This document shows positions 47,901 through 57,741 of a DNA stretch of 64,000 nucleotides, piece by piece (within the stretch, counting starts at the first letter, position 1; every line of letters starts with the position of its first letter). The position numbers and the translations under genes were made by a program. The notes below the pieces were generated by a model. That model saw only the letters and a list, made by a program, of their open reading frames with translations, had not been told where the DNA came from and made no database searches. Source of the stretch: Bhargavaea sp. CC-171006. Its GTDB lineage: Bacteria > Bacillota > Bacilli > Bacillales_A > Planococcaceae. Where the stretch lies: positions 1-64,000 of the forward strand of contig NZ_QUZH01000030.1 of NCBI RefSeq assembly GCF_009761675.1, written 5' to 3'.

Positions 47901-48476
47901 TACCGGCAGTTTGCGCGTGCGGTCGATACGGACGTGGACGACATCTTTCGCGTCCGTCTCGTATTCAAGCCATGCGCCGCGGTTCGGGATGACTGTCGCT
48001 CCGAAGCCGCGCTTACCGTTTTTGTCCGTCTTGTCGTGGAAGTAGACGCTCGGGGAGCGCACGAGCTGGGAGACGATGACGCGTTCCGCGCCGTTGATGA
48101 TGAACGTCCCGTTGTCCGTCATGAGCGGGAAGTCGCCCATGAAGACGTCCTGCTCCTTTACTTCCTCGGTTTCTTTATTATGGAGGCGCACCTTGACGCG
48201 GAGCGGTGCCGCGTACGTCGCATCGCGCTCTTTCGACTCGCCGACCGGATACTTCGGTTCGCCGAGGCTGTAGTCGACGAATTCAAGCGAAAGATTGCCC
48301 GTAAAGTCCTCGATCGGAGAAATGTCTCGGAACATGTCCCGCAGGCCTTCCTCTAGGAACCATTCATAGGACTTCGTCTGGATCTCGATCAGATTCGGGA
48401 GCTCAAGCACCTCACTGATCCGCGCAAAACTCCTGCGCTGACGATGTTGACCGTACTGAACTAGTTGACCTGTCAA
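44934..48476 (-). CDS. rpoB: RNA polymerase beta subunit
   Basis: 1180 residues. The start is TTG at 48476 ([20 protein letters not shown]), eight bases after GAGGGG; the GTG three codons earlier touches the SD. The rifampicin-cluster segment [20 protein letters not shown] with [11 protein letters not shown] is wild type. Ends with an acidic tail. Co-transcribed with rpoC from a promoter near 48742-48770. Confidence 0.98.
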   Translation of the reverse strand: MTGQLVQYGQHRQRRSFARISEVLELPNLIEIQTKSYEWFLEEGLRDMFRDISPIEDFTGNLSLEFVDYSLGEPKYPVGESKERDATYAAPLRVKVRLHNKETEEVKEQDVFMGDFPLMTDNGTFIINGAERVIVSQLVRSPSVYFHDKTDKNGKRGFGATVIPNRGAWLEYETDAKDVVHVRIDRTRKLPVTVLLRALGFGSDQEIIDLIGDNEYLQNTLEKDSTESTEKALLEIYERLRPGEPPTVESAKNLLYSRFFDPKRYDLANVGRYKMNKKLSIKNRLLNQTLAEAIADPETGEIIAEKGTLLDRRELDRIIPFLEQGAGYETLEPVGGVLDEDITISSVKIYAPNSEDEKVINVIGNADIEEEVKHVTPADIVSSISYFFNLLYQVGTTDDIDHLGNRRLRSVGELLQNQFRIGLSRMERVVRERMSINDTQSIVPQQLINIRPVIASIKEFFGSSQLSQFMDQTNPLAELTHKRRLSALGPGGLTRERAGMEVRDVHYSHYGRMCPIETPEGPNIGLINSLSTYAKVNKFGFIETPYRRVDPETGIVTDRIDYLTADEEDNYVVAQANAPLDEEKRFVNEEVVGRFRGDNSVFKRESIDYMDVSPKQVVSAATACIPFLENDDSNRALMGANMQRQAVPLLNPEAPFVGTGMEYVSARDSGAAIVSRHHGIVEHVEAKEVRVRRIETVDGKEVKGDLDIYPFEKFIRSNQGTCYNQRPIVKVGDRVEPLTVLGDGPSMEDGELALGRNVLVAFMTWDGFNYEDAVIMSERLVKDDVYTSIHIEEYESDSRDTKLGPEEITRDIPNVGEDALRNLDERGIIRVGAEVRDGDILVGKVTPKGVTELTAEERLLHAIFGEKAREVRDTSLRVPHGAGGIVLDVKVFNREDGDELAPGVNQLVRVYIVQKRKISVGDKMAGRHGNKGVISRILPEEDMPFMPDGTPVDIMLNPLGVPSRMNIGQVLELHLGMAARYLGLHMATPVFDGANEEDVWETMEEAGMDRSGKTTLYDGRSGEPFDNKVSVGIMYMIKLAHMVDDKLHARSTGPYSLVTQQPLGGKAQFGGQRFGEMEVWALEAYGAAYTLQEILTVKSDDVVGRVKTYEAIVKGENIPQPGIPESFKVLIKELQSLGLDVKMLTEEYEEIELRDLDEDEDLQPTDALNILPEQETIGAE

Positions 48477-48735
48477 CTGATTCACCCCTCAATTAAAGCG
48501 ATAATGGGTCTTTGCGGATGCCGGCAAATTGATGTATGATATCCGAAAAGACAAAAAGAAAACGAGTCCGATGCAGAAGCTCATTTTCGGTTTCACCAGG
48601 CTTATTCCATTCCGGGCCAGTATTCCCAATTGAAGAGCCGGACTATACGATACAATGCGATTGTCCGGCCCCGGCAGCCGCCAGGGCAGCCGGAGGCACT
48701 TCAGTCAAAAGGGCACACGACCTCAATTTTATTTG
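48477..48735 (-). promoter_or_regulatory. Long rpoB leader with a hairpin
   Basis: About 260 bases between the promoter and rpoB hold no gene. A stem CCGGCTGCC/GGCTGCCGG with a five-base loop and one mismatch lies at 48671-48693, near the 5' end. No T-run follows, so it is not a terminator. Confidence 0.45.
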
Positions 48736-48741
48736 TGCATT

Positions 48742-48770
48742 TTATTATACTATCATCGAATTTTTGTCAA
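48742..48770 (-). promoter_or_regulatory. SigA-type promoter of rpoBC
   Basis: TTGACA with TAATAA at 17 bases (or the overlapping TATAAT at 15). A second TTGAC box lies five bases upstream and a third further up, as near-direct repeats of ACTTGACAAA. The box overlaps the end of rsmC. Confidence 0.65.
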
Positions 48771-48771
48771 G

Positions 48772-49389
48772 TCAATGTTTGTCAAGTCGTTTTTTGAGCG
48801 ATCTGTAGATGAAGTAGCCTTTTTTCTTTTCCTCCGCCGTGGCATTCCCGAAAAGCTCCTGGAGTTTCTTCTCGGTGGACGCGGCGCCCTGTTTTTTCTG
48901 GATGACAACCCAGAGCTCGCCCCCTTCGGCGAGAAGGCGGTAGGCATCTTCATAGATCCGGAAGACCGTATCCTTGCCTGCGCGGATCGGAGGATTCGTC
49001 AGGATGGCCGCAAACCCGCTTCCCCGCACATCCGCACCCGCGTCACTTTCATAGATCACCGTATTGCCGGCGCCGTTTGCGCCGGCATTTTCGCGCGCAA
49101 GATCAAGCGCGCGGCTGTTGACGTCGACCATATGGACGGTCCTGTCCGGCAGCAGTCTGGCCGCAGTCAGTCCGACCGGACCGTACCCGCAGCCGATGTC
49201 CAGGAGATCTCCCGGAATTTCCGGTTCCCTGAATGTATCGATCAGGAGCCTGGAACCGAAATCAACACTTTCCTTGCTGAATACACCCGCATCCGTCTTG
49301 AAACGGAACGGGATGCCGCGCAGCGTCGCCGTCCAGGTCTGCGGCGCGCTCTCGGTGCCCGGGTTCTTCGAATAGTAATGATCCGCCAT
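48772..49389 (-). CDS. rsmC: Class I methyltransferase, RsmC-like (YbxB)
   Basis: 205 residues: SAM-binding motif LDIGCGYGPVG, acidic VDVNSRAL and catalytic NPPIRAG, the pattern of 16S rRNA m2G methyltransferases. Between rplL and rpoB as ybxB is in B. subtilis. GGAGGCG SD. Target residue is inferred from the family only. Confidence 0.88.
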   Translation of the reverse strand: MADHYYSKNPGTESAPQTWTATLRGIPFRFKTDAGVFSKESVDFGSRLLIDTFREPEIPGDLLDIGCGYGPVGLTAARLLPDRTVHMVDVNSRALDLARENAGANGAGNTVIYESDAGADVRGSGFAAILTNPPIRAGKDTVFRIYEDAYRLLAEGGELWVVIQKKQGAASTEKKLQELFGNATAEEKKKGYFIYRSLKKRLDKH

Positions 49390-49467
49390 GCCCGTCGCCT
49401 CCGTTCATGAAAATGGTGCCCGGCCGGGGCCGGGAGCCTTCGCCCCTATCATACCCCTTGGACATGA

Positions 49468-49500
49468 ATAAAAAAGCCCGTCGAGTTGAGACGGGCTTTT
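49468..49500 (-). terminator. Terminator of rplJL
   Basis: AGCCCGTC and GACGGGCT with a seven-base loop, then TTTTTTATT, 19 bases past rplL. Confidence 0.9.
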
Positions 49501-49518
49501 TTGTATAGGAAGCAAGGA

Positions 49519-49878
49519 TTACTTGAGTTCGACGCCTGCGCCGACTTCTTCGAGCTTCGATTTCATTTCTTCTGCTTCTTCTTTCGCTACGCCTTCTTTG
49601 AGTGGCTTCGGCGCTTCGTCTACGAGCGCTTTCGCTTCTTTCAGGCCAAGGCCCGTGATTTCGCGGACAACTTTGATGACTTTGATCTTCTGGTCGCCTG
49701 CGGAAGTCAGGACAACGTCGAAGTCTGTTTTTTCTTCAACTGCAGGGCCTGCTGCGCCTGCTGCTGCTACAGGAGCTGCTGCTGTTACGCCGAATTCTTC
49801 TTCGATAGCTTTGACAAGGTCGTTCAGTTCGAGGACCGTCATTTCTTTGATCGCTTCAATGATTTGCTCGTTGCTCAT
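49519..49878 (-). CDS. rplL: 50S ribosomal protein L7/L12
   Basis: 119 residues. N-terminal dimer domain, Ala/Pro/Gly hinge (about 33-46), C-terminal factor-binding domain [20 protein letters not shown]. Stalk protein recruiting translation GTPases. Confidence 0.98.
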   Translation of the reverse strand: MSNEQIIEAIKEMTVLELNDLVKAIEEEFGVTAAAPVAAAGAAGPAVEEKTDFDVVLTSAGDQKIKVIKVVREITGLGLKEAKALVDEAPKPLKEGVAKEEAEEMKSKLEEVGAGVELK

Positions 49879-49949
49879 TGATGTTTCCTCCTAATAAATC
49901 GATTTATTTTATGCGGCGATGCCGCGTTCCGTTGGCTCAGGCTGCGGAA

Positions 49950-50450
49950 TTATGCGCCTTGTTCTTCTTTCTGGTCTGCAACTGCCTTCGTAGCGAGTGC
50001 GAAGTTGCGGATCGGCGCCTGGAGGACGCTGAGGACCATGGAGAGGAGACCTTCCCGGGATGGGAGTTCCGCCAGTGCCTTGACTTCTTCCAGAGTTGCA
50101 ACGTTGCCTTCGATGACGCCCGCTTTAATCTCAAGCGCATCGTTGTCCTTCGCGAAGTTATTGATAATCCGCGCAGGAGCAACAACGTCTTCTTTCGAGA
50201 ACGCAATCGCGTTCGGGCCTGTCATGTACTCGTTGAGTGCTTCGAGGCCTGATGCTTCAGCCGCGCGGCGAGTCATCGAGTTTTTGTATACTTTGAACTC
50301 GATGCCTTCTTCGCGAAGCTGTTTACGCAGTTCAGTCACTTGCGCCACGTTGAGGCCGCGGTAGTCCACGACGACGACGGATGCCGCTTCTTTCAGCTTG
50401 CCGCTGATTTCATCGACGAGCGCTTGTTTCTGTTCGAGAATCTTGCTCAT
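49950..50450 (-). CDS. rplJ: 50S ribosomal protein L10
   Basis: 166 residues. N-terminal rRNA domain [20 protein letters not shown] and C-terminal helix that holds L7/L12 dimers. Represses its own mRNA through the leader at 50485-50634 in the family. Confidence 0.98.
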   Translation of the reverse strand: MSKILEQKQALVDEISGKLKEAASVVVVDYRGLNVAQVTELRKQLREEGIEFKVYKNSMTRRAAEASGLEALNEYMTGPNAIAFSKEDVVAPARIINNFAKDNDALEIKAGVIEGNVATLEEVKALAELPSREGLLSMVLSVLQAPIRNFALATKAVADQKEEQGA

Positions 50451-50484
50451 GTCAACACCTCCTGTTAGAGTGGCTCATTTATAC

Positions 50485-50634
50485 CGCATATCAACGGAAA
50501 AGCCCTGTATCCGCGTACGCAGACACAGGGCATTAAAGTCGGCTTCATTCGATCAAGCACGTCTTTGTCCTCGGCAGGGAAATTTTAAGCGGCATGCCGC
50601 CCCTGCTGTCTACGGTACAAACGATATTCACAAC
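50485..50634 (-). ncRNA. Ribosomal protein L10 leader
   Basis: Minus-strand RNA with the well-known L10 leader pattern: CCGTAGACAGCAGGGGCGGC, TTAAAATTTCCCTGCCGAGG, then a hairpin CCCTGTGTCTGCG/CGGATACAGGG followed by CTTTT (50497-50532), which acts as an attenuator. Matches Rfam L10_leader (RF00557) by eye. Confidence 0.9.
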
Positions 50635-50641
50635 ATCGGCA

Positions 50642-50670
50642 ATCTTACCAGACTACCGGTACGTTGTCAA
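50642..50670 (-). promoter_or_regulatory. SigA-type promoter of rplJL
   Basis: TTGACA and TAAGAT with a 17-base spacer, directly after the rplA stop codon. Confidence 0.85.
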
Positions 50671-50673
50671 TGA

Positions 50674-51375
50674 TTATTTTGCGACAGTAACGTTAGCCGC
50701 ATCAATTTTCACTGCAGGGCCCATTGTAGTCGTCACGTTGACGGACTTCATGTAAGTGCCTTTTGCAGCTGCAGGTTTTGCCTTCTGGATTGTTTCGAAG
50801 ATCGTGTTGAAGTTCTCGATGAGCTTCTCGTTGTCGAACGAAACTTTTCCGATTGGCGCGTGGATGATGCCGGCTTTGTCAGCGCGGTATTCAACCTTAC
50901 CTGCTTTGATGTCCTGGACAGCTTTTGTTACGTCGAATGTAACAGTTCCTGTCTTAGGGTTCGGCATGAGGCCTTTTGGTCCGAGGACGCGGCCGAGCTT
51001 ACCGACTTCGCCCATCATGTCAGGAGTCGCAACGACGACGTCGAAGTCGAACCAGCCTTGCTGGATCTTTTGGACGTAGTCTGCTTCACCTACATAATCA
51101 GCGCCTGCAGCTTCCGCTTCCTTCGCTTTTTCGCCTTTTGCGAAAACGAGGACCTTTTGCGTTTTGCCCGTTCCGTTTGGAAGGACGACTGCGCCGCGGA
51201 TCTGCTGGTCGTTTTTACGAGTGTCGATTCCGAGACGGAAAGCGACTTCGACAGTAGCGTCGAATTTGGTTGTGCTCGTTTCTTTAGCGAGCGCGATTGC
51301 TTCTTCTGCGCCGTAGAGTTGTTCGCGGTCTACTTTTTTAGCCGCTTCTACGAGCTTCTTGCCTTTTTTAGCCAT
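50674..51375 (-). CDS. rplA: 50S ribosomal protein L1
   Basis: 233 residues. [19 protein letters not shown] and [16 protein letters not shown] identify L1. In many bacteria L1 represses rplKA. AAGGAGG SD. Confidence 0.98.
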   Translation of the reverse strand: MAKKGKKLVEAAKKVDREQLYGAEEAIALAKETSTTKFDATVEVAFRLGIDTRKNDQQIRGAVVLPNGTGKTQKVLVFAKGEKAKEAEAAGADYVGEADYVQKIQQGWFDFDVVVATPDMMGEVGKLGRVLGPKGLMPNPKTGTVTFDVTKAVQDIKAGKVEYRADKAGIIHAPIGKVSFDNEKLIENFNTIFETIQKAKPAAAKGTYMKSVNVTTTMGPAVKIDAANVTVAK

Positions 51376-51492
51376 GTTTGTTTCCTCCTTGATTGTGGTT
51401 ATAGCGGATTAACCCTCCCACGAAAAAGGATTGCGGCGTTCGCGTAGAACGGGCGCAACCCTCCTGTAACAGAACAACATCAAGTGAAAGAA

Positions 51493-51918
51493 TCAGTCTT
51501 CGATCGTGATGCCCATGCTGCGGGCAGTGCCTTCGACCATCTGCATCGCTGCTTCAACAGAAGCGGCGTTGAGGTCTGGCATTTTAGTCTCCGCGATTTC
51601 GCGGACTTTATCACGCTTGACGACGGCAACCTTGTTTTTGTTCGGTTCGCCGGACGCCTTATCGATGCCTGCTGCTTTCTTCAGAAGAACGGCAGCCGGC
51701 GGAGTTTTTGTAATGAATGTAAACGAGCGGTCTTCGAAAACCGTGATCTCAACAGGGATGATGAGACCTGCCTGGTCAGATGTCCGTGCGTTGAATTCCT
51801 TACAGAAGCCCATGATGTTTACACCTGCCTGACCGAGTGCCGGTCCGACCGGTGGTGCCGGGTTTGCTTTACCTGCAGGGATTTGCAGTTTAACGATTTT
51901 GCTTACTTTTTTAGCCAC
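51493..51918 (-). CDS. rplK: 50S ribosomal protein L11
   Basis: 141 residues from GTG 51918 ([20 protein letters not shown]), nine bases after AAGGAGG; the ATG upstream is in a non-family extension. Proline-rich [17 protein letters not shown], thiostrepton region, intact. Confidence 0.97.
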   Translation of the reverse strand: MAKKVSKIVKLQIPAGKANPAPPVGPALGQAGVNIMGFCKEFNARTSDQAGLIIPVEITVFEDRSFTFITKTPPAAVLLKKAAGIDKASGEPNKNKVAVVKRDKVREIAETKMPDLNAASVEAAMQMVEGTARSMGITIED

Positions 51919-52045
51919 GAGACGCACCTCCTTAAAGTCCGTGATGTGGTAATAGGGTTGCCCCTCCCACTCATATGTGTCTGCCGGCATTGCCGGTAGA
52001 ATACGGTTGATCCGCAGCAGACCTATTTTAGGCCTGACCTATGGA

Positions 52046-52074
52046 ATGATACCACTAACACCCTCCGCATGCAA
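52046..52074 (-). promoter_or_regulatory. SigA-type promoter of rplKA
   Basis: TTGCAT and TATCAT with a 17-base spacer, beginning nine bases past the nusG stop; leader of about 125 bases. Confidence 0.7.
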
Positions 52075-52082
52075 GCGGAATG

Positions 52083-52616
52083 TCAAATTTTACGAATCTG
52101 GGCGAAATCAAGCTCCATCTTCGTTTCACGGCCGAACATCTCGACAGCGACTTTGACTTTGCCTTTGGACGGATCGACTTCCTCGACCGTGCCCTGGAAG
52201 TTCGCGAACGGCCCTTCCAGAACTTCAACAAGCTCGCCCTCTTCGATATCCATCTCCACCTTGGCTTCTTTCATGCCCATCTGGCGGAGGATGAAGTCCA
52301 CCTCGTCCGGCATGAGCGGCGTCGGTTTTGCACCGCCGCCCGACGAGCCGATAAAGCCCGTGACGCCAGGCGTGTTCCGGACGACGTACCAGGAGTCGTC
52401 AGTCATGATCATTTCGACAAGGACGTATCCCGGGAAGGTCTTGCGCATGACGGTCTTTTTCTTGCCGTCTTTCAGTTCTGTTTCCTGCTCTTCGGGAACG
52501 ATGACACGGAAGATTTTATCGAGCATCCCCATCGTTTCAACCCGCTTTTCGAGGTTAGCCTTCACCTTGTTCTCGTATCCGGAATAGGTGTGCACCACGT
52601 ACCAATTTTTCTCCAT
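52083..52616 (-). CDS. nusG: Transcription termination/antitermination factor NusG
   Basis: 177 residues. NGN domain WYVVHTYSGYENKVKANLEK and C-terminal KOW domain GPFANFQGTVEEVD. The start ATG 52616 fits all relatives, yet no SD is close: the purine-rich GGGAGGGA ends about 20 bases upstream. Separated from secE by a terminator-like hairpin. Confidence 0.97.
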   Translation of the reverse strand: MEKNWYVVHTYSGYENKVKANLEKRVETMGMLDKIFRVIVPEEQETELKDGKKKTVMRKTFPGYVLVEMIMTDDSWYVVRNTPGVTGFIGSSGGGAKPTPLMPDEVDFILRQMGMKEAKVEMDIEEGELVEVLEGPFANFQGTVEEVDPSKGKVKVAVEMFGRETKMELDFAQIRKI

Positions 52617-52761
52617 TCGATCGGACTGGCCGTCCGTCCCTCCCTTTCACTTCCATATGAACGGCTGAGCGCCGGGGCGGCAGCTCACCCGAAGCGGCTT
52701 CTCCAAAGAGTGTACCCGCATCCGGCTTGCGCAACCCGCTCCCGGAAACTTCAGCAAAATG

Positions 52762-52791
52762 AAAAAGCCCGTGTGGTCCTCCAAACGGGCT
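52762..52791 (-). terminator. Terminator-like hairpin between secE and nusG
   Basis: AGCCCGT and ACGGGCT with a 12-base loop, followed by TTTTTC. Only 7 bp, so probably a partial terminator. Confidence 0.7.
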
Positions 52792-52820
52792 ATTGTGGCC
52801 ATGTATTCAGACAGTCTGAG

Positions 52821-53006
52821 TCAGATGCTCAGGAACCAGCGGAACAGTTCCGAAATGCCGAGGTCGATGACTACAAAGTACAAAGCCATGAAAATGACCG
52901 TCGAAAGAACGACGATCGTATACTTGGTCAGTTCTTTGCGTTTTGGCCAGCTGACCTTCCGCATCTCGGAGACGACGCCGCTGAAAAACTCGCGAATCTT
53001 GCCCAT
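52821..53006 (-). CDS. secE: Protein translocase subunit SecE
   Basis: 61 residues with the amphipathic helix EMRKVSWPKRKELTKYT and one membrane helix (about 29-50), the short Gram-positive SecE. Partner of SecY. rpmGB, usually just upstream, is absent. Confidence 0.96.
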   Translation of the reverse strand: MGKIREFFSGVVSEMRKVSWPKRKELTKYTIVVLSTVIFMALYFVVIDLGISELFRWFLSI

Positions 53007-53145
53007 TTTATCGTAAACCTCCGGATTATCAGTGTCTAAGTCGAGTGTGGTTGTGTCACCGGAAGTTCCGGCGTCGTATCACGATTTTCCGCCGGCCGCC
53101 GGGTCAGGACGGCCGTGCCGCCGATCCGCGGACCGGTCCATTTAA

Positions 53146-53174
53146 AGCCTATCACCTGAAAACAAGGCTGTCAA
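53146..53174 (-). promoter_or_regulatory. SigA-type promoter of secE(-nusG)
   Basis: TTGACA and TAGGCT with a 17-base spacer, just after the sigH stop; leader of about 135 bases with no gene. Confidence 0.75.
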
Positions 53175-53187
53175 CGCGTCCCGGTGC

Positions 53188-53838
53188 CTAGCGGCGCGCC
53201 CCTGCAGCAAGGTGTTGCTCCAGTTTCCGCTTGATCCGCTGGAGAGCATTGTCGATCGACTTCACCTGGCGGTCCAGCTTATCGGAAATCTCCTGGTAGC
53301 TGCGTCCTTCCAGATAAAGGGCGAGCACCTGCCGCTCAAGCGTGCTCAGAACATTGTTGACCTCTTCCTCCAGCCGGTGGAAATCCTCCCGGTGGACCAT
53401 GAGGTCGGCAGGGTCGTCCAGCTCCGGCCCAGTAAGCATGTCCAGCAGCGTCCGCTCGGACTCATCCTCGTAGACCGGCTTGTCGAGCGATACCGACGAA
53501 TTCAGCGGAATGTGCTTCTGCCGCGTCGCAGTCTTGATCGCCGTAATGATCTGCCGCGTGATGCAGAGCTCCGCGAACGCCCGGAACGAGCTGAGCTTGT
53601 CCGCGCGGAAATCCCGGATCGCCTTGTACAGGCCGATCATGCCCTCTTGTATGATGTCTTCCCTGTCTGCGCCGACCAGGAAGTATGAGCGCGCTTTCAT
53701 CCGGACGAAATAATGATACTTCCGGATCAGGTAATCGAGCGCGTCCGACCTTCCGGCATGCACCAGCTCGACAAGCGACTCATCGCTGTGGTTTTCAAAC
53801 GCTTCCCCCAAAACCTCTTTCCGGCTGTCAATCATCAT
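53188..53838 (-). CDS. sigH: RNA polymerase sigma factor SigH
   Basis: 216 residues. Region 2 (LIRKYHYFVRMKARSYFLVG, EDIIQEGMIGLYKAIRDF) and region 4 (LSTLERQVLALYLEGRSYQE). In B. subtilis it drives early sporulation and competence genes. It follows rae1 as in B. subtilis. Confidence 0.95.
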   Translation of the reverse strand: MMIDSRKEVLGEAFENHSDESLVELVHAGRSDALDYLIRKYHYFVRMKARSYFLVGADREDIIQEGMIGLYKAIRDFRADKLSSFRAFAELCITRQIITAIKTATRQKHIPLNSSVSLDKPVYEDESERTLLDMLTGPELDDPADLMVHREDFHRLEEEVNNVLSTLERQVLALYLEGRSYQEISDKLDRQVKSIDNALQRIKRKLEQHLAAGARR

Positions 53839-53874
53839 TTCAGATCACCCCGGTCCCCCTTGAGTTTAATGACA

Positions 53875-53904
53875 AGTTTACAGGAAGGAAAATATTGTCG
53901 TCAA
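53875..53904 (-). promoter_or_regulatory. Possible promoter of sigH
   Basis: TTGACG and TAAACT with an 18-base spacer in the 70-base gap after rae1. Confidence 0.5.
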
Positions 53905-53908
53905 CCGC

Positions 53909-54418
53909 TCATTTTAGTCCGCGGCGCCATTTTTCGAAAATTTCGGCCACATCGTCATTGAGCGGGATCTTGGAAAACGGCCGGTTTTCGCGGATTTCCC
54001 GCACCCGTTTCGCTATGCCGTCACGCACCTCGCCCATTTCGAGACGGAGCTCCCGGGCGGATTTCCGCAGGGCTCCCTGCGCGAAAATGACACGCTGCTC
54101 GGTAAAGTCCGATGTGGCGACATGAACCCGGGTGCGCCGGCTCCCGAGTTCGGAGGCGAGACGCTCGATGCGCTCGTCCGCCGTCTCGTTTTCCCTGGTA
54201 AATATCACCTCGACATCCCGCCGCCGCTGTGGCTTCGGGATGCCCGGGACGTACTGTGCATCAAATACGACAATCACCCGCCAGCCCGTGTATGCCCGGT
54301 ATTCGGCCATCAGCTCGACGAGCAGGTCGCGGGCATCTTCCAGCCGGGCATCACGGAGCGCTTTCAGCTCAGGCCATGCGCCGATGATGTTGTAGCCGTC
54401 GACGAGCAGGACGTCCAT
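53909..54418 (-). CDS. rae1: Rae1 (YacP) ribosome-dependent endoribonuclease
   Basis: 169 residues, NYN/PIN-like fold: VLLVDGYNIIGAWPEL at the N-terminus (acidic Asp7) and VIVVFDAQYVPG. In B. subtilis Rae1 cleaves mRNA in the ribosomal A site. ATG 54418 overlaps the rlmB stop (TGATG). Confidence 0.9.
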   Translation of the reverse strand: MDVLLVDGYNIIGAWPELKALRDARLEDARDLLVELMAEYRAYTGWRVIVVFDAQYVPGIPKPQRRRDVEVIFTRENETADERIERLASELGSRRTRVHVATSDFTEQRVIFAQGALRKSARELRLEMGEVRDGIAKRVREIRENRPFSKIPLNDDVAEIFEKWRRGLK

Positions 54419-55173
54419 CACTGACCGCCTTCCGGATCACGCTTCCGGAACACTTCGTACATCAGGAGCGCCGCGGCGACGGAGGCATTCAGGGAATTCA
54501 CATGCCCGACCATCGGCAGGCTATACAGGAAGTCGCACTTGTCCCGCAGAAGGCGGCTCATGCCGCGGCCCTCGCTGCCGATGATGACGGCAAGCGGCAG
54601 GCCCGCGTCCATCTTGCGGTAGTCGGCGTCCCCCTTGGCATCGGTGCCCGCAATCCAGACACCACGGTCTTTCAGCTCATCCACGGTGCGCGCCATATTG
54701 CCGACCCGCACGACCGGGACATGTTCGATCGCGCCTGTCGATGCCTTGGCGACCACGCCGGTCAGGCCGACGGAGCGCCGCTTCGGGATGATGATGCCGT
54801 GCACGCCGGAAGCGTCCGCCGTCCGGAGGATCGATCCCAGGTTATGCGGGTCTTCGAGCTCGTCCAGAATCAGGAAAAACGGGTCTTCCCCGCGCTCTTC
54901 GGCCCTGCGGAACAGATCGTCCATTTCCGCATAGTCGTAGGCGGCGATGGAAGCGACAACGCCCTGGTGGGTCAGATCGGTCAGCTGGTCGAGCTTTTTA
55001 TTCGGCACCTGCTGAACAACCGTGCCGGATTCTTTTGCGAGGCGGCGGATATCCGAGGCAAAGCCTTTCTGTATGCCTTCTCCAATCCAGATCTTATTCA
55101 GTTGGCGCCTCGAACGCAGCGCCTCGAGCACGGGATTGCGTCCCGCAATGATTTCTTCTTCACGGTTCGTCAC
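54418..55173 (-). CDS. rlmB: 23S rRNA (guanosine-2'-O)-methyltransferase RlmB-like
   Basis: 251 residues: N-terminal L30e-like substrate domain and SPOUT domain with [26 protein letters not shown] and [13 protein letters not shown] start overlaps the mrnC stop by four bases, AAAGGAGGGG upstream. Modified residue is inferred from the family. Confidence 0.93.
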   Translation of the reverse strand: MTNREEEIIAGRNPVLEALRSRRQLNKIWIGEGIQKGFASDIRRLAKESGTVVQQVPNKKLDQLTDLTHQGVVASIAAYDYAEMDDLFRRAEERGEDPFFLILDELEDPHNLGSILRTADASGVHGIIIPKRRSVGLTGVVAKASTGAIEHVPVVRVGNMARTVDELKDRGVWIAGTDAKGDADYRKMDAGLPLAVIIGSEGRGMSRLLRDKCDFLYSLPMVGHVNSLNASVAAALLMYEVFRKRDPEGGQ

Positions 55174-55589
55174 CGCGCATCCCCTCCTTTCGCTTCCGCA
55201 AAATCAATGGCGTACCGGATCACTTCATCGAGCCGCTCCTTTTTGCCGAGCAGATGCAGATAGCCGACCAGCGCCTCGAATGCCGTGCTGTAATTGTACG
55301 TCTGCACATCCGTGTTTTTCGGAGCATGTCCCGATTTGGCGTTCCGCCCCCGGCGGACGACCGCGGACTCCGCTTCATCAAGGAATCCGCCCTCTTCCAT
55401 CGAGATGACGATGGCCGCCTGGGACTTAGCGGACACATAGCCGGTCGCAAGCCGGTGAAGCGTGTTCGGCTTCGCCCGGCCGGAGCGGATCAGGTGCTCG
55501 CGGATGGCCACTTCGTAGATCGCATCCCCCATGTAGGCGAGCGCGAGCCCGTTTAGCTGCCGGATGTCGCCGTCACTGATTCCAGCCAT
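55170..55589 (-). CDS. mrnC: Mini-ribonuclease III
   Basis: 139 residues from ATG 55589 ([20 protein letters not shown]); [10 protein letters not shown] contains catalytic Asp22. RNase III fold without an RNA-binding domain; matures 23S rRNA in B. subtilis. Four bases after the cysS stop. Confidence 0.94.
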   Translation of the reverse strand: MAGISDGDIRQLNGLALAYMGDAIYEVAIREHLIRSGRAKPNTLHRLATGYVSAKSQAAIVISMEEGGFLDEAESAVVRRGRNAKSGHAPKNTDVQTYNYSTAFEALVGYLHLLGKKERLDEVIRYAIDFAEAKGGDAR

Positions 55590-55593
55590 CCGA

Positions 55594-56994
55594 TCAGCCC
55601 CTCTTCCAGCGGACGCCCTGCCGGGTATCCTCAAGGACGATTCCCTGGCTCAGCAGATGATCGCGGATTTCGTCAGCACGCTTGAAGTCACGGTTTTTCC
55701 GCGCATCCTCGCGCTCGGCGATCAGTGCATCAACTTCTTCACCCGGAAGCTCATGCGCGGTCTCAAGCGAGATGCCGAGCACGCCGGCAAGCTTGCTGAA
55801 CGTCCCGAGGAATGCCTGAAGCACATTTTTCTGGGTGTTTTTCTCGTTCAGGTAGGTATTCGACAGGCGGGCCAGATCGAACAGCACTGCTATGGCATTG
55901 GCGGTGTTGAAGTCGTCATCCATCGCGGTTTCAAATGACTTTTGTGCCTCTTTGATCTTGTGGAGCCAGATGTCTCCCTGATCGCCGTTGTCCGCCGTCT
56001 GCTCTAGGCGGAACATGAGGTTCCGGTATGCCGTGCGGAGCCGCTCGAGGGCATTTTCCGCATCCCCGATCACCTCAGAGGAGAAGTTGATCGGGTTCCG
56101 GTAGTGGACTGTGAGCATAAAGTAGCGCAGCACCTGCGGATCGATTTTCTGCCGGATGTCGTGGACGGTGATGAAGTTTCCGAGCGATTTCGACATTTTC
56201 TCGTTGTCGATGTTCACGTAGCCATTATGCAGCCAGTAGTTCGCAAATGTTTTGTCGTTGTGCGCCTCGCTCTGGGCGATTTCATTTTCATGGTGCGGGA
56301 AAGTCAGATCCTGGCCGCCTGCATGGATGTCGATCGTATCGCCAAGCACTTCACGCGCCATGACCGAGCACTCAATGTGCCAGCCCGGACGGCCCGCACC
56401 CCATGGGCTTTCCCACGAGATTTCACCGGGCTTCGCGGCTTTCCAGAGGGCGAAGTCGAGCGCATCTTCCTTTTTCTCGCCGGGCTGGATGCGTGCGCCG
56501 ACCTTGAGCTCATCAATCGACTGCTGGGAAAGCTTGCCGTAGCCGTCGAACTTCCGCGTCCGGTAATAGACGTCGCCGCCGGACTCGTAGGCGTAGCCCT
56601 TGTCGATCAGCACGCCGATAAAGTCGATGATGTCCCGGATATGGTCCGTGACTCGCGGATGGTCATCCGCATGGCGGCAGCCGAGCGCCTCGATGTCCGC
56701 GAAGTATGCGGCGATAAACCGCTCCGTCAGCTCACCGACCTCTTCACCGATTTCGTTCGCCGCTTTGATGATCTTGTCGTCGACGTCGGTGAAGTTCGAG
56801 ACGAAGTGGACGTCGTAGCCTTTGTATTCCAGGTAGTTGCGGACCGTGTCATAAACGATGACCGGGCGGGCGTTGCCGATATGGATGTAGTTGTAGACGG
56901 TGGGCCCGCATACATACATCTTCACTTTACCCTCTTCGATCGGGACAAACGGTTCTTTTTTTCTGGTGAGTGTATTGAACATCTGGATGGTCAT
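55594..56994 (-). CDS. cysS: Cysteinyl-tRNA synthetase
   Basis: 466 residues. [17 protein letters not shown] holds the zinc Cys29 and the HIGN motif (38-41); KMSKSLGNF is present at about 265. ATG 56994 overlaps the cysE stop (ATGA), with AAGGAGG upstream. Controlled with cysE by the T-box. Confidence 0.98.
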   Translation of the reverse strand: MTIQMFNTLTRKKEPFVPIEEGKVKMYVCGPTVYNYIHIGNARPVIVYDTVRNYLEYKGYDVHFVSNFTDVDDKIIKAANEIGEEVGELTERFIAAYFADIEALGCRHADDHPRVTDHIRDIIDFIGVLIDKGYAYESGGDVYYRTRKFDGYGKLSQQSIDELKVGARIQPGEKKEDALDFALWKAAKPGEISWESPWGAGRPGWHIECSVMAREVLGDTIDIHAGGQDLTFPHHENEIAQSEAHNDKTFANYWLHNGYVNIDNEKMSKSLGNFITVHDIRQKIDPQVLRYFMLTVHYRNPINFSSEVIGDAENALERLRTAYRNLMFRLEQTADNGDQGDIWLHKIKEAQKSFETAMDDDFNTANAIAVLFDLARLSNTYLNEKNTQKNVLQAFLGTFSKLAGVLGISLETAHELPGEEVDALIAEREDARKNRDFKRADEIRDHLLSQGIVLEDTRQGVRWKRG

Positions 56995-57647
56995 CGTCTT
57001 ACCTCCTTCAATTGCTCCTGCAACTTCTCCAATTCTCTGTTGAGCCGGGCGATCTTTTCTTCCAGCATGTCGCATTTGTCTGCGACAGGATCCGGGATGT
57101 CCTGATGGTCAAGCTTTTTGGGCACCTTGACCCCATTTTGGACGACGACAGTCCCCGGAATTCCGACGACTGTCGAATTCGGCGGAACGTCTTTCAGCAC
57201 GACCGACCCCGCACCGACTTTCACGTTGTCTCCGAGCGTGATCGACCCGAGCACCTTCGCACCTGACGCAACGAGCACGTTGTTGCCGAGCGTCGGGTGG
57301 CGCTTGCCCTTTTCCTTGCCGGTCCCGCCGAGTGTCACGCCCTGGTAGAGCGTCACGTCATCGCCGATCACACAGGTCTCCCCGATGACGACGCCGGAAC
57401 CATGGTCGATAAAGAACCGGCGGCCGATGACGGCACCCGGGTGGATCTCGATCCCGGTCAGGAACCGGACAACCTGGGAAACGAACCGGGCCAGAAAGCG
57501 CAGGCCCCTTTTGTGAAAAGCATGGGCAATCCGGTAGCCCCAGAGCGCATGGAGACCCGAATAGGTCAGCACAATCTCAAAGGAACTTCTTGCCGCAGGG
57601 TCCTGGTCGAAAATTGTCGCAATATCTTCTTTCATCCTCTTGAACAT
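56991..57647 (-). CDS. cysE: Serine O-acetyltransferase
   Basis: 218 residues from ATG 57647 ([18 protein letters not shown]), GGAGG ten bases upstream. Left-handed beta-helix with hexapeptide repeats ([20 protein letters not shown]) and catalytic His in DHGSG. First step of cysteine synthesis from serine. Ends with a charged helix. Confidence 0.97.
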   Translation of the reverse strand: MFKRMKEDIATIFDQDPAARSSFEIVLTYSGLHALWGYRIAHAFHKRGLRFLARFVSQVVRFLTGIEIHPGAVIGRRFFIDHGSGVVIGETCVIGDDVTLYQGVTLGGTGKEKGKRHPTLGNNVLVASGAKVLGSITLGDNVKVGAGSVVLKDVPPNSTVVGIPGTVVVQNGVKVPKKLDHQDIPDPVADKCDMLEEKIARLNRELEKLQEQLKEVRR

Positions 57648-57710
57648 GGTAGGGCATTCCTCCAAATATCCGAAAACTGAGGCGGGCGGGAGGCGGCATG
57701 GCCGCAAAAC

Positions 57711-57741
57711 AAAAAGCGCCCCTGTCAACTGACAGAGACGC
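57711..57741 (-). terminator. T-box terminator before cysE
   Basis: GCGTCTCTGTC pairs with GACAGGGGCGC around AGTT, then TTTTT. Confidence 0.9.

Noticed and set aside
48545-48670. A further 20-bp periodic array in the rpoB leader
   Set aside because: TCCG/TCGG cores were seen but their spacing is irregular (about 20, 24, 25), not a fixed period.
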